NCBI RefSeq assembly: GCF_014903745.1
Contig: NZ_JACVXA010000012.1
Location: forward strand, 1 to 64,000
Direction: 5' to 3'
Source: Mangrovicoccus algicola
GTDB lineage: Bacteria; Pseudomonadota; Alphaproteobacteria; Rhodobacterales; Rhodobacteraceae
Length of the DNA: 64,000 nt
The notes under the pieces are model-generated. The model did not search any database. It was not told the DNA's origin and saw only the letters and a program-made list of their open reading frames with translations. How positions within the stretch are numbered: position 1 is the first letter of the stretch; the number at the start of each line of letters is the position of its first letter. Below are positions 34,333 through 43,689 of this stretch, in pieces. Position numbers and translations under genes: made by a program.

Positions 34333-34920
34333 CTATCCTCCCTGTGGCGTCGTCCCCTGCGGGATGTCCGGGACCGCCTCCGCGCGGTCATCGGGCAGCC
34401 CGGTCTCGTAGAAAGTATAGGACAGCGTGATCGTGTGCACGTATTTCGCATCCCGGTCGGCGACGATCTCGGGATCGACATAGAAGGTCACCGGCATGTC
34501 CACCCGCTGCCCCGGCTCCAGCACCTGTTCGGTGAAGCAGAAGCAGTCGATCTTGGTGAAGAACCCGCCCGCCTCGTAGGGGGCGACATTGTAGGTGGCG
34601 GATCCCGCGATGGTGCGGTCGGTGGGATTGACCGCCTCGTAGAAGGCCAGCCCCGTCTCGCCGATCTTCAGCGTCATCTCGCGCTGCAGCGGGCGGAAGT
34701 CCCAGGGCATGCCGCGATCCTTCGAGGCGTCGAAGCGGATGGTGATTTCCTGCTCCAGCGCATGGTCGGGCGCGGCTTCGGCGACGCCGGTGGTCCCGCC
34801 GAACCCCGTCACCGCGCAGAACCAGCGATAGAAGGGCACCGAGGCCCAGGCCATGGCCCCCATGAAGAGCACGGTGCCGATCGTGGCAGCCAGCGTTCTG
34901 CGGGGACCGTCAAGCCTCAT
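34333..34920 (-). CDS. ctaG: Cytochrome c oxidase assembly protein CtaG (Cox11)
   Basis: 195 aa. One N-terminal transmembrane helix (TIGTVLFMGAMAWASVPFYRWFCAVTGFGG, about 12-42), and the copper-binding CFCFTEQVL motif in the periplasmic domain. Delivers copper to the CuB site of subunit I. Start at 34920 overlaps the stop of the 66-aa gene (ATGA). Confidence 0.97.
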   Translation of the reverse strand: MRLDGPRRTLAATIGTVLFMGAMAWASVPFYRWFCAVTGFGGTTGVAEAAPDHALEQEITIRFDASKDRGMPWDFRPLQREMTLKIGETGLAFYEAVNPTDRTIAGSATYNVAPYEAGGFFTKIDCFCFTEQVLEPGQRVDMPVTFYVDPEIVADRDAKYVHTITLSYTFYETGLPDDRAEAVPDIPQGTTPQGG

Positions 34921-35117
34921 TCTCCCGGCGCCTCCGCGGCCGGGGGCACCATGTCGGGGCGCAGCACGTGATCGAACCCCTCCGTGGCGCCCTGCCCCGA
35001 GACCTTGGCGATCGTCAGCCCGAAGACCAGCGCGACGAATGCCAGCAGGCAAAGCCCCACGCCCAGGTTGCGCCCGAAGCGCCGGGCGTGGATCTCGTGC
35101 AGCCGGGTCAGAGCCAT
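34917..35117 (-). CDS. 66-aa single-helix protein of the cta operon
   Basis: N-terminal basic segment ([14 protein letters not shown]), one transmembrane helix ([20 protein letters not shown]), then a short acidic/proline tail. It overlaps the end of ctaB by 10 nt and the start of ctaG by 4 nt, so it is translated within the oxidase operon. Comparable small proteins stand at this position in other Rhodobacteraceae cta clusters; a role in CtaG/CtaB assembly or as a small oxidase-associated subunit is inferred from position only. Confidence 0.8.
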   Translation of the reverse strand: MALTRLHEIHARRFGRNLGVGLCLLAFVALVFGLTIAKVSGQGATEGFDHVLRPDMVPPAAEAPGE

Positions 35118-36049
35118 GGCATCACGTCCCATCCCAGTCCGCGCAGCGTGGCATCGACCAGCAGCGCGCCGAACATCGCGAAGAGGTAGAGCAGCGAGAA
35201 CCTGAAGACCCGCTTCTCCGCCGCATAGCCGTCGGCCAGGGCCTGTTCGGTGCTGCGCCGGAAGATCGTCCAGGCGCCGTGCAGGAACATCAGGTTCAGC
35301 ACCACCGCCGCCAGCAGCGTGGCAGGTCCGCCGATCGAGGTGAAGGCCAGGGCCAGCCCGACCGGGGCCAGAAGGACGGTATAGACCAGGATATGCCGCC
35401 GCGTGGCGTCATGGCCATGGGTGACGGTCAGCATCGGCACGCCGGCCGCGTTGTAGTCGGATTTCATGAACAGCGCGAGCGCCCAGAAATGCGGGGGGGT
35501 CCACATGAAGGTCAGCAGGAACATCAGCACCGATTCGACGGAGATGCCGCCGGTGGAGACCGCCCAGCCGATCATCGGCGGAAACGCCCCCGCCGCGCCG
35601 CCGATGACGATGTTCTGCGGCGTCCAGCGCTTCAGCCACATCGTGTAGATCACGACATAGAAAAAGATCGTGAAGGCCAGCAGCGCCCCCGCCGCGACAT
35701 TGGCGGCAAGCCCCAGCATCACCACCGAGAAGCCCGAAAGCGCCAGCCCCAGCGCCAGCGCCTCGTCCGCGCCGACCTTGCCGGAGGGAATCGGGCGCTT
35801 CTGCGTGCGGGTCATGATGCGGTCGATATCGGCATCCCACCACATGTTCAGCGCCCCCGACGCCCCCCCGCCGATGGCGATGAAGAGGATCGCGGCAAAG
35901 CCCACGACGGGATGCACCGGCACCGGCGCGACCAGCAGCCCGACCAGCGCGGTGAAGACGACAAGCGACATGACCCGCGGCTTCAGCAGCGCCACGTAAT
36001 CGCCGAAACCGGCTTCGCCTTCGGTTGAAATGACAGTCGTATCAGTCAT
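35108..36049 (-). CDS. ctaB: Protoheme IX farnesyltransferase
   Basis: 313 aa with about nine transmembrane helices. The prenyl-diphosphate-binding [20 protein letters not shown] motif (DxxxD) is intact, with a second polar loop near the middle. Converts heme b to heme o, the precursor of heme a, for the aa3 oxidase. Lies 56 nt after ctaC and overlaps the 66-aa gene. Confidence 0.97.
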   Translation of the reverse strand: MTDTTVISTEGEAGFGDYVALLKPRVMSLVVFTALVGLLVAPVPVHPVVGFAAILFIAIGGGASGALNMWWDADIDRIMTRTQKRPIPSGKVGADEALALGLALSGFSVVMLGLAANVAAGALLAFTIFFYVVIYTMWLKRWTPQNIVIGGAAGAFPPMIGWAVSTGGISVESVLMFLLTFMWTPPHFWALALFMKSDYNAAGVPMLTVTHGHDATRRHILVYTVLLAPVGLALAFTSIGGPATLLAAVVLNLMFLHGAWTIFRRSTEQALADGYAAEKRVFRFSLLYLFAMFGALLVDATLRGLGWDVMPWL

Positions 36050-36105
36050 CTAGCCTTCCATCGGGCCCCGCCGCACGCGGGGCCTTCAAATTGCCTCCCT
36101 CGGGT

Positions 36106-36969
36106 TCACTCGGCCGAGGCCACCTTCACCGAAGGCGGCAGGCCGGCATATTCCGCCTTCGCGCCCTCGAGCCACCTGGCATAGACCTCCTCGCTGACCG
36201 CCTTGATGGTGATCGGCATATAGGCATGATCCTTGCCGCAGAGTTCGGAGCACTGGCCGAAATAGACGCCCTCCTTTTCGATGTTGAACCAGGCTTGTGC
36301 AAGGCGTCCCGGCACGGCGTCCTGCTTTACCCCGAAGGAAGGCATCGCCCAGGAGTGGATCACGTCCGCCCCCGTGATCTGGACCACCACCGTCTTGCCC
36401 ACCGGCAGCACCAGCGGCGTGTCCACCGCCAGGAGGTATTCGTCGTCGCTGTAGCCGTATTCGGCAAGCTGGTCGCGCTGCAGCATGAAGCTGTCGAATG
36501 CGAATCCCTCGTCGACATATTCATAGCCCCAGTACCACTGGTAGCCCGTCACCTTGATGGTGATGTCGCCGCGCGGGATCTCCTGCTGCTTGAACAGGAT
36601 CGGCAGGGAGAATGCCCCGATCACCACCAGGATCAGGATCGGCACGATGGTCCAGGCGATCTCCAGCGGCGAATTGTGGGTGAAGGCGGCGGGCGTGGGA
36701 TTGGCGCGGCGGTTGAAGCGCAGGATCACCCAGGCCAGCAGCGCCGTCACCAGCAGCACGATCGCGGCGATGATGATCAGCAGGAACCCGTCCAGCCAGT
36801 GGATGTCGCGGGCCAGCTCGGTCGCCGCGGGCTGGAAACCCAGCCCTCCCGGCACCGGCTTGCCGATGGTTTCCAGAGGCCCGAGCACGTCCTGGGCGAA
36901 AGCCGCCGAACCGACGAGAAACGCCCAGAGCGCCGCTGCCGAACCGGCCGATGACCTGGTCAGTCGCAT
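36106..36969 (-). CDS. ctaC: Cytochrome c oxidase subunit II
   Basis: 287 aa. Signal peptide to AAFAQ, two transmembrane helices (about 62-85 and 100-125), then a cupredoxin domain. [12 protein letters not shown] is the electron-entry aromatic motif, and the CuA ligands stand in [11 protein letters not shown] and in [17 protein letters not shown] (Cys-x3-Cys-x3-His-x2-Met). AAGGGAG precedes the ATG. First gene of the cta run, divergent from tldD across 177 nt. Confidence 0.97.
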   Translation of the reverse strand: MRLTRSSAGSAAALWAFLVGSAAFAQDVLGPLETIGKPVPGGLGFQPAATELARDIHWLDGFLLIIIAAIVLLVTALLAWVILRFNRRANPTPAAFTHNSPLEIAWTIVPILILVVIGAFSLPILFKQQEIPRGDITIKVTGYQWYWGYEYVDEGFAFDSFMLQRDQLAEYGYSDDEYLLAVDTPLVLPVGKTVVVQITGADVIHSWAMPSFGVKQDAVPGRLAQAWFNIEKEGVYFGQCSELCGKDHAYMPITIKAVSEEVYARWLEGAKAEYAGLPPSVKVASAE

Positions 36970-37115
36970 GGATTCTCCCTTAAACTCCGCTATCCGCCCG
37001 GGACAGTCTCGCTTGACCTTCCCGCCCCGGCGAGGTGTTCTTTCGGATGACCGGTTCTGCGCCGGCACTTTCTGCATCTGTTAAATCGCAGCCGTGCCGC
37101 AAGGTCCACAAGAAT

Positions 37116-37129
37116 TTGATCTCGATCAG
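37116..37129. promoter_or_regulatory. FNR-like box TTGAT-CTCG-ATCAG
   Basis: Matches the FNR/FnrL consensus TTGAT-N4-ATCAA at nine of ten positions. It lies 17 bp before the tldD start codon and 146 bp before the ctaC start on the other strand. Position over the tldD leader would suit repression of tldD, or distant action on cta. Sequence match only. Confidence 0.45.
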
Positions 37130-37146
37130 AAAACAAAGGAAACGAG

Positions 37147-38568
37147 ATGTCCCTCCAGCCCTTCGCCCCGTTCGAGACGGAGCTCGACCGCGACACAGCC
37201 CTGGGGCTCGTCGCCGAGGCCACCCATGGCGCTGACGATGGCGAACTGTTCCTGGAACGGCGGCGGGCGGAGGTTCTGAGCTTCGATGACGGGCGGCTGA
37301 GAACGGCCAGTTTCGATGCCTCCGAAGGGTTCGGGCTGCGCGCGGTGAAGGGCGAGACGGCGGGCTATGCCCATTCCACCGAGATTTCCGAATCCGCATT
37401 GCGTCGCGCGGTCGCCACGGCGCGGCTGGCCGTGGGCGATGGCGGCGGCGTGATGGCCGAGGCCCCGCGCGCCACCAACCGGCATCTCTATGCCGCCTTC
37501 GATCCGATCGAGGATGCCGCCTTCCCGGTGAAGGTCGAGACCCTGCGCGAGATCGATGCCTTCGCCCGCGATCTGGACCCCCGCGTGGTGCAGGTTTCTG
37601 CGACGCTGGCGGCGTCGCTGCAGCAGGTGGCGATCCTGCGCGCCGACGGCCATATGGTCGAGGATACCCGCCCCATGACGCGGCTGTCGGTTTCCGTCAT
37701 CGTCGAGGAGAACGGCCGCCGCGAAAGCGGCAATGCCGGGGGCGGCGGGCGCACCGCGCTGAGCGGCCTCCTGGAGCCCGCGCTGTGGCAGTCGAGCGTG
37801 CGCGAGGCGCTGCGGATCGCGCTGGTCAACCTGGAGGCGGTCCCCGCCCCCGCGGGCCAGATGGACGTGGTCCTCGGCGCGGGCTGGCCGGGCGTGATGC
37901 TGCACGAGGCGGTGGGCCACGGGCTGGAGGGCGATTTCAACCGCAAGGGCAGTTCCGCATTCGCCGGGCTGATGGGCCAGCAGGTCGCGGCCAGGGGCGT
38001 CACCGTCCTCGATGACGGGACCATTCCCGACCGGCGCGGTTCCATCACCGTCGATGACGAGGGCACGCCGTCGCAGCGCACCGTGCTGATCGAGGACGGG
38101 GTGCTGGTCGGCTACATGCAGGACCGCCAGAACGCCCGGCTGATGGGCAGCGCCTCCACCGGCAACGGGCGTCGGCAAAGCCATGCGCATCTGCCCATGC
38201 CACGCATGACCAACACCTACATGCTGGGCGGCGACGCGACCCCCGGAGAGATCCTGTCCGAGCTGAAGGACGGCATCTATGCCGTGGGGTTCGGCGGCGG
38301 ACAGGTGGACATCACCAACGGCAAGTTCGTCTTCAACTGCACCGAGGCCTACCGGGTGAAGGATGGCAAGATCGGCGCGCCGGTCCGCGGCGCCACGCTG
38401 ATCGGCGACGGCCCGGCGGCGATGAAGCGGATCCGCGCCATCGGCAATGACATGGCGCTGGATCCGGGAATCGGCAATTGCGGCAAATCCGGTCAATGGG
38501 TGCCGGTGGGCGTGGGCCAGCCGACGCTGCTGATGGGCGGGCTGACCGTCGGCGGGGCGGGAAGCTGA
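37147..38568 (+). CDS. tldD: Metalloprotease TldD
   Basis: 473 aa. The zinc motif MLHEAVGHGLEGDFNRKGSS (HExxxH, unique to TldD) is intact. With TldE/PmbA it degrades unfolded short peptides and matures microcins. No tldE/pmbA gene is in this window, so the partner must be elsewhere. AAGGAAACG precedes the ATG. Confidence 0.97.
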   Translation: MSLQPFAPFETELDRDTALGLVAEATHGADDGELFLERRRAEVLSFDDGRLRTASFDASEGFGLRAVKGETAGYAHSTEISESALRRAVATARLAVGDGGGVMAEAPRATNRHLYAAFDPIEDAAFPVKVETLREIDAFARDLDPRVVQVSATLAASLQQVAILRADGHMVEDTRPMTRLSVSVIVEENGRRESGNAGGGGRTALSGLLEPALWQSSVREALRIALVNLEAVPAPAGQMDVVLGAGWPGVMLHEAVGHGLEGDFNRKGSSAFAGLMGQQVAARGVTVLDDGTIPDRRGSITVDDEGTPSQRTVLIEDGVLVGYMQDRQNARLMGSASTGNGRRQSHAHLPMPRMTNTYMLGGDATPGEILSELKDGIYAVGFGGGQVDITNGKFVFNCTEAYRVKDGKIGAPVRGATLIGDGPAAMKRIRAIGNDMALDPGIGNCGKSGQWVPVGVGQPTLLMGGLTVGGAGS

Positions 38569-38584
38569 GCGCGCGACCGGACGG

Positions 38585-38628
38585 GGGCGTGGCGCGGAAA
38601 TGAAGGCGGGGCGTGGCGCGGAGATGAA
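38585..38628 (+). repeat. Two direct repeats upstream of dprA
   Basis: GGGCGTGGCGCGGARATGAA occurs at 38585-38604 and 38609-38628 (19 of 20 bases identical, 24-bp period), directly after the tldD stop. It is followed by an AT-rich imperfect hairpin (GAAAAAAATG, then CATTTTTTC) around 38626-38654 that may terminate tldD transcription. Confidence 0.6.
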
Positions 38629-38683
38629 AAAAATGCGGGAGATTCCATTTTTTCTCGACTGAGCCCGCATCCGTTCACTTGGG

Positions 38684-38694
38684 GTTAACCTTAA
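38684..38694 (+). promoter_or_regulatory. GTTAACCTTAA motif upstream of dprA
   Basis: A TTAAC word followed by TTAA, 39 nt before the dprA start. CtrA half-sites in Rhodobacterales contain TTAAC, and CtrA is reported to influence competence-type genes there. The spacing is not the full TTAA-N7-TTAAC, so this is a half-site at best. Confidence 0.35.
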
Positions 38695-38732
38695 GAACGC
38701 CATGTTGGTGTCACCCCTCGGGCGGAGCTGCG

Positions 38733-39974
38733 ATGACCAAGAAACTGTATTCTTCCATCCCCACACCCCTCACCCCACCCAAGTTGGAAGAAGACAGGTT
38801 GTCGTGGCTTCGCCTATTTCGATCCCGCAGGGTCGGAGTGGCCACCTTTCACCGGCTGATCAAGGAACACGGCACCGCCGCCGCCGCGCTGGAGGCGCTG
38901 CCCGACATTGCCCGCGCCGCCGGGGTCGACGAGTACCGGCCCTGTTCCGTCGATGCCGCCCGCGCCGAGATGAAGGCCGCACGCCGCACCGGCGCGCGGC
39001 TTCTTTGCTTCGGCGATCCCGACTATCCCGCGCTGCTGGCCGCGATCGAGGATCCGCCGCCTCTGCTGTGGTGCAGCGGGAGAACCGAATTGCTGCATTC
39101 CCCCATGATTGCACTGGTCGGCGCCCGCAACGCCTCTTCGCTCGGCGAGCGCATGGCGCGTCTTCTGGCGGGCGCCCTCGGCGAGGCGGGGTTCACCCTT
39201 GTCTCGGGGATGGCGCGCGGCATCGACACGGCCGCCCATGGCGCGACACTGAAGACCGGCACCGTCGCTGCTCTGGCCGGGGGCGTCGACATCGCCTATC
39301 CGCGCGAGAATGCCGGGCTTTTCCGCGAGATCGGGCAGCAGGGCCTGCGGCTGTCCGAACAGGCGCCGGGGCTGGAGCCGCAGGCGCGCCATTTCCCGCC
39401 CCGCAACCGCATCATCGCCGGGCTGGCGCATGGTCTGGTGGTGGTGGAGGCCGCCGCGCGCTCGGGCAGCCTGATCACCGCGCGGGCCGCGCTGGACCAG
39501 GGCCGCGAGGTCATGGCGGTGCCGGGTCATCCCTTCGATCCGCGCGCGGCGGGGTGCAACATGCTGATCCGCGACGGGGCGCGGCTGGTGCGTGCGCTCG
39601 ACGACATCCTGGAGGCGATCGGGCCGCTGGAGATGCCACCGCGGCAGGTTGCGTCAAACTGGCGCGACCAGGCCCGGAAACATGCCGCCGCCCTCGCCGC
39701 CCCCGATGCGGCGCGCGCAGCGGCGGGCGGGGCCGGGGCGCCGCCGGCGAATGGCCGTCACCCGCCGGGGCCCGTCCCGCGCGGCGATGCCGCCCAGATG
39801 CTGCCCCTGCATCAGGAAATCCTGTCCCGCATCGGCCCCTCGCCGGTGCCGGAGGATCAGCTGATCCGCGATCTGGGCATCGCTGCGGCAGACCTGTCTC
39901 CGGTCCTGCTGTCGCTGGAACTCGACGGCCGCATCTGCAGGCAGAGCGGCGGGCTGGTCAGCCTCTCGGGATAG
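38733..39974 (+). CDS. dprA: DNA-processing protein DprA
   Basis: 413 aa. Start at MTKKLYSS with GGAG before it. The Rossmann-like SMF domain (about 95-310) has VGARNASSLGERMA, VSGMARGIDTAAH, GGVDIAYPREN, FPPRNRIIAGLA and SGSLITARAALDQGREVMAVPGH. A C-terminal winged helix (about 350-413) follows an alanine/proline-rich linker. Loads RecA on incoming single-stranded DNA in transformation and in gene-transfer-agent uptake. It directly precedes topA, as in many alphaproteobacteria. Confidence 0.96.
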   Translation: MTKKLYSSIPTPLTPPKLEEDRLSWLRLFRSRRVGVATFHRLIKEHGTAAAALEALPDIARAAGVDEYRPCSVDAARAEMKAARRTGARLLCFGDPDYPALLAAIEDPPPLLWCSGRTELLHSPMIALVGARNASSLGERMARLLAGALGEAGFTLVSGMARGIDTAAHGATLKTGTVAALAGGVDIAYPRENAGLFREIGQQGLRLSEQAPGLEPQARHFPPRNRIIAGLAHGLVVVEAAARSGSLITARAALDQGREVMAVPGHPFDPRAAGCNMLIRDGARLVRALDDILEAIGPLEMPPRQVASNWRDQARKHAAALAAPDAARAAAGGAGAPPANGRHPPGPVPRGDAAQMLPLHQEILSRIGPSPVPEDQLIRDLGIAAADLSPVLLSLELDGRICRQSGGLVSLSG

Positions 39975-40003
39975 ATGGCGCCGCAGGGTCCGCCCCGCAT
40001 CCA

Positions 40004-40009
40004 TTGACA
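40004..40009 (+). promoter_or_regulatory. TTGACA -35 element ahead of topA
   Basis: Perfect -35 hexamer in the 98-nt dprA-topA gap. The -10 is weak (CATCTA-like about 18 nt later). Suggests topA has its own promoter. Confidence 0.35.
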
Positions 40010-40072
40010 TTCTGCGGGCAACGGTCACATCTACCCGGCAGTTTCCAGAGCGTCAGTCCGAAAAGAGCGTCA

Positions 40073-42745
40073 ATGCCCGTCGTCGTCGTCGAATCCCCGG
40101 CAAAAGCCAAGACAATCAACAAGTATCTGGGTTCCGACTACACGGTTCTGGCCTCCTACGGCCATGTCCGGGACCTGCCTCCCAAGAACGGATCGGTCGA
40201 TCCCGAGAAGGATTTCGAAATGCTGTGGGAGGTCGGCTCCGACAGCAGGAAGCACGTCAAGGCCATCGCCGATGCCCTGGCGGAGGATGATGCGCTGATC
40301 CTCGCCACCGACCCCGATCGCGAGGGAGAGGCGATTTCCTGGCACCTGCAGGAGGCGCTGACCAAGCGCAAGGCGATCAAGAAGACCACCGACGTCAAGC
40401 GCGTGGTCTTCAACGCCATCACCAAATCCGCCGTGACCGCCGCGATGGCCCAGCCCCGCGATGTCGACATGGAACTGGTCGAGGCCTATCTGGCACGCCG
40501 CGCGCTGGATTACCTGGTGGGCTTCAACCTGTCGCCGGTGCTGTGGCGCAAGCTGCCCGGTGCCAAATCGGCGGGCCGGGTGCAATCGGTCTGCCTGCGC
40601 CTGATCGTCGAGCGCGAGATGGAGATCGAGGCTTTCCGCGCGCAGGAATACTGGACCGTCAAGGCGCAGCTTCAGACGCCGCGCAACCAGATGCTGGAGG
40701 CCCGGCTGACCGTGCTGGGCGGCAGGAAGCTCGAGAAATTCGACATTCCCACGCAGGAGGCTGCCGATCTGGCGGTTCAGGCGATCCGGTCCCGCGACCT
40801 CTCCGTCACCTCGGTGGAGGCCCGCCCCGGCAGCCGCAACCCCTCCCCGCCCTTCATGACCTCGACCCTGCAGCAGGAGGCCAGCCGGAAATTCGGCATG
40901 GGCGCGCGCCAGACCATGTCGGCGGCGCAGCGGCTCTACGAGGCCGGGCACATCACCTACATGCGGACCGACGGCATCGACATGGCGCCCGAGGCGGTGA
41001 CCATGGCCCGCGACGCGATCAAGGACCGTTACGGCGCCGAGTACCTGCCCGCCAAGCCGCGCACCTACAAGAACAAGGCCAAGAACGCGCAGGAAGCGCA
41101 TGAATGCATCCGCCCCACCGAAATGGCGATGGCGCCGGACCGGCTGAAGATCACCGATAGCGACCAGCGCCGCCTCTACGAGCTGATCTGGAAACGCACC
41201 CTGGCCAGCCAGATGGAGGCCGCGCGGCTGGAACGCACCACGGTGGAAATCGGCTCGGCCGACGGACAGGTCGGGCTGCGCGCCACCGGCCAGGTGGTGC
41301 TCTTCGACGGGTTCCTGAAAGTCTACGAGGAAGGCCGCGACGAGCCCGAGGAGGAGGATGACCGCCGCCTGCCGCAGGTCGCGCAGGGCGAGCCCATGAA
41401 GAAGGACACGGTCACCCCCGAGCAGCACCATACGCAGCCGCCGCCGCGCTATACCGAGGCCACGCTGGTCAAGCGCATGGAAGAGCTGGGCATCGGGCGC
41501 CCCTCCACCTATGCCTCGATCGTGACGACGATCCAGGATCGCGGCTATGTGGTGAAGGAGCAGAACCGCCTGATCCCCGAGGACAAGGGACGGCTGGTGA
41601 CGGTCTTCCTGACCAAGTACTTCCGCCGCTACGTGGAATACGACTTCACCGCCGGGCTGGAGAACGAGCTTGACGATGTCTCGGCGGGCAGCCGCGACTA
41701 CAAGGAGGTGCTGCGGCAGTTCTGGCGCGATTTCTCGGCCTCGATCGAGGAAACGGCGGATCTGCGCATCTCCGAGGTGCTCGACCAGATCGACGAGGCG
41801 CTGGCGCCGCACCTGTATCCGCCCAAGGAGGACGGGACCGATCCGCGGATCTGTCCCAATTGCGGCACCGGCCGGCTGTCGATGCGCACCGCACGTTCGG
41901 GCGGGGCCTTCATCGGCTGTTCCAACTATCCCGAATGCCGCTTCACCCGGCCCTTCGGCCCGCCGCTGGAAGGCGACGAGGCCGCCCGCGCGATCCCGCC
42001 CGAGGGCAAGCTTCTGGGCGAGGACAATGGCGACGAGATCCGCGTCTTCAAGGGGCGTTTCGGCCCCTATGTCCAGCGCGGCCCGGTCACCGACGAGACC
42101 CCCAAGCCGCCGCGCCAGTCCGTGCCCAAGCCCTGGCCGCCCGAGGAGGTCACGCTGGAACAGGCGGTGAAGCTCTTGTCGCTGCCGCGCGAGATCGGCG
42201 CCCATCCCGAGGACGGGGTGACGATCTGGGCCAATATCGGCCGCTACGGCCCCTATCTGAAACATGCCGATTCAATCTCCAACAAGGGCGGCACCAATGC
42301 CAACCTGGAGGATGTCGAAGAGGTCTTCACCATCGGCATGAACCGCGCGGTGGAGGTGCTGGCCTCCAAGCCCAAGCGCGGCAAGCCCGCGGCGCAGGCG
42401 CCGCTGAAGGAAGTCGGCGAACACCCCGATGGCGGCGAGATCACCGTGATGAAGGGACGCTACGGGCCCTATGTCAAATGGGGCAAGGTCAACGCCACCC
42501 TCCCCGAGACGGTGGAGCCGGAGGACGTGACGCTGGATGTCGCGGTCGAGCTGGTCAATGCCCGCGCCAGCAAGTCCGGCACCAAGAAGAAGGCCCCCGC
42601 CAAGAAGGCCGCCGCGAAGAAGCCCGCGGCAAAGAAGGCCGCCACCGGCAAGACCGCCGCAAAGAAGACCGCGGCGAAGAAACCCGCCGCGAAGAAGGCG
42701 GAGCCGGGGAACAAGGGCGACGACGGGGCGGACGTTCTGGAATAG
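40073..42745 (+). CDS. topA: DNA topoisomerase I
   Basis: 890 aa. Toprim domain at the start (VVVESPAKAKTINKYLG, ATDPDREGEAISWHL) and the active-site tyrosine in TYMRTDG. A four-cysteine zinc module reads CPNCGTGRLSM ... CSNYPECRF (about 595-625). Further C-terminal topo-C repeats follow, each with a GRYGPY-like motif (GRFGPYVQ, GRYGPYLK, GRYGPYVK). The last about 50 residues are a lysine/alanine repeat resembling a histone-H1 tail. Relaxes negative supercoils. Start chosen at MPVVVVES. Confidence 0.97.
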   Translation: MPVVVVESPAKAKTINKYLGSDYTVLASYGHVRDLPPKNGSVDPEKDFEMLWEVGSDSRKHVKAIADALAEDDALILATDPDREGEAISWHLQEALTKRKAIKKTTDVKRVVFNAITKSAVTAAMAQPRDVDMELVEAYLARRALDYLVGFNLSPVLWRKLPGAKSAGRVQSVCLRLIVEREMEIEAFRAQEYWTVKAQLQTPRNQMLEARLTVLGGRKLEKFDIPTQEAADLAVQAIRSRDLSVTSVEARPGSRNPSPPFMTSTLQQEASRKFGMGARQTMSAAQRLYEAGHITYMRTDGIDMAPEAVTMARDAIKDRYGAEYLPAKPRTYKNKAKNAQEAHECIRPTEMAMAPDRLKITDSDQRRLYELIWKRTLASQMEAARLERTTVEIGSADGQVGLRATGQVVLFDGFLKVYEEGRDEPEEEDDRRLPQVAQGEPMKKDTVTPEQHHTQPPPRYTEATLVKRMEELGIGRPSTYASIVTTIQDRGYVVKEQNRLIPEDKGRLVTVFLTKYFRRYVEYDFTAGLENELDDVSAGSRDYKEVLRQFWRDFSASIEETADLRISEVLDQIDEALAPHLYPPKEDGTDPRICPNCGTGRLSMRTARSGGAFIGCSNYPECRFTRPFGPPLEGDEAARAIPPEGKLLGEDNGDEIRVFKGRFGPYVQRGPVTDETPKPPRQSVPKPWPPEEVTLEQAVKLLSLPREIGAHPEDGVTIWANIGRYGPYLKHADSISNKGGTNANLEDVEEVFTIGMNRAVEVLASKPKRGKPAAQAPLKEVGEHPDGGEITVMKGRYGPYVKWGKVNATLPETVEPEDVTLDVAVELVNARASKSGTKKKAPAKKAAAKKPAAKKAATGKTAAKKTAAKKPAAKKAEPGNKGDDGADVLE

Positions 42746-42861
42746 ACGGCGCCGCAGCGGCAAAGACCCGGGTGCAGGCGCGGCATGAACGCGCCCGCGC
42801 CCGCGGCGCCGTCCCGGACAGGTCCTGCCCGGCTTTGAAAATCCGCCCTCTCCCCAGTCCG

Positions 42862-42890
42862 TTGACAGCTTCGCTGCAGCGCGTCACAAC
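42862..42890 (+). promoter_or_regulatory. Candidate promoter of the CoA-transferase operon
   Basis: TTGACA at 42862-42867, then 17 nt, then CACAAC at 42885-42890 as a poor -10. The ATG follows about 30 nt later with GGAGGCAAAGGGG before it. Confidence 0.4.
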
Positions 42891-42920
42891 GCTGGGAAGT
42901 GGAGGCAAAGGGGATACCCA

Positions 42921-43619
42921 ATGAAGAAAGTTTACGCTTCGGCCACGGATGCGCTCGACGGGCTTCTGTTCGACGGGATGTTCATCGCCGCGGGCGGCTT
43001 CGGCCTGTGCGGCATTCCGGAACTGCTGATCCAGGCGATCCGCGACGCAGGGACCAAGGATCTGACCGTCGCCTCGAACAATGCCGGGGTGGACGAATTC
43101 GGGCTGGGGATCCTCCTGCAAAGCCGCCAGGTCCGCAAGATGCTGTCCTCCTATGTCGGCGAGAACGCGGAGTTCATGCGCCAGTACCTCTCGGGCGAGC
43201 TGGAGCTGGAATTCAACCCGCAAGGCACGCTGGCCGAACGGATGCGCGCCGGCGGCTGCGGCATCCCGGGTTTCTACACCAAGACCGGCGTCGGCACCCG
43301 GATCGCCGAGGGCAAGGAACACAAGGAGTTCGACGGCGAGACCTACATCATGGAGCGCGGCATCTTCGCCGACATCTCTATCGTGAAGGCCTGGAAGGCG
43401 GATGAGACCGGCAACGCGATCTTCCGCAAGACCGCGCGCAATTTCAATCCGCCCGCCGCCATGTGCGGCAAGACCTGCATCATGGAGGTCGAGGAGATTG
43501 TGCCGGTGGGCACGCTCGACCCCGATCACATCCACCTGCCCGGCATCTACGTGCACCGCCTGATCCAGGGCACCCACGAGAAGCGGATCGAGAAGGTCAC
43601 GACCCGCCCCGCCGCCTGA
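42921..43619 (+). CDS. 3-oxoacid CoA-transferase subunit A
   Basis: 232 aa. [29 protein letters not shown] and [14 protein letters not shown] are the CoA-transferase family I alpha-subunit signatures (ScoA/AtoD/PcaI type). With subunit B 70 nt downstream it moves CoA from succinyl-CoA to acetoacetate or another 3-oxoacid. Named by family because the acceptor (acetoacetate versus 3-oxoadipate) cannot be fixed; no aromatic-degradation genes are nearby, which favours ketone body/short-chain acid use. Confidence 0.93.
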   Translation: MKKVYASATDALDGLLFDGMFIAAGGFGLCGIPELLIQAIRDAGTKDLTVASNNAGVDEFGLGILLQSRQVRKMLSSYVGENAEFMRQYLSGELELEFNPQGTLAERMRAGGCGIPGFYTKTGVGTRIAEGKEHKEFDGETYIMERGIFADISIVKAWKADETGNAIFRKTARNFNPPAAMCGKTCIMEVEEIVPVGTLDPDHIHLPGIYVHRLIQGTHEKRIEKVTTRPAA

Positions 43620-43689
43620 CACCGTCCGACGCAACATCCGCGGGCAGCCCCGGGGGCCCGTCCCGCGACCGACCACAGGAGGGCCGAAA

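Noticed and set aside
40070-42265. 731-codon open frame opposite topA
   Set aside because: Lies wholly inside topA on the other strand with no motif; topA carries toprim, active site tyrosine and zinc modules.
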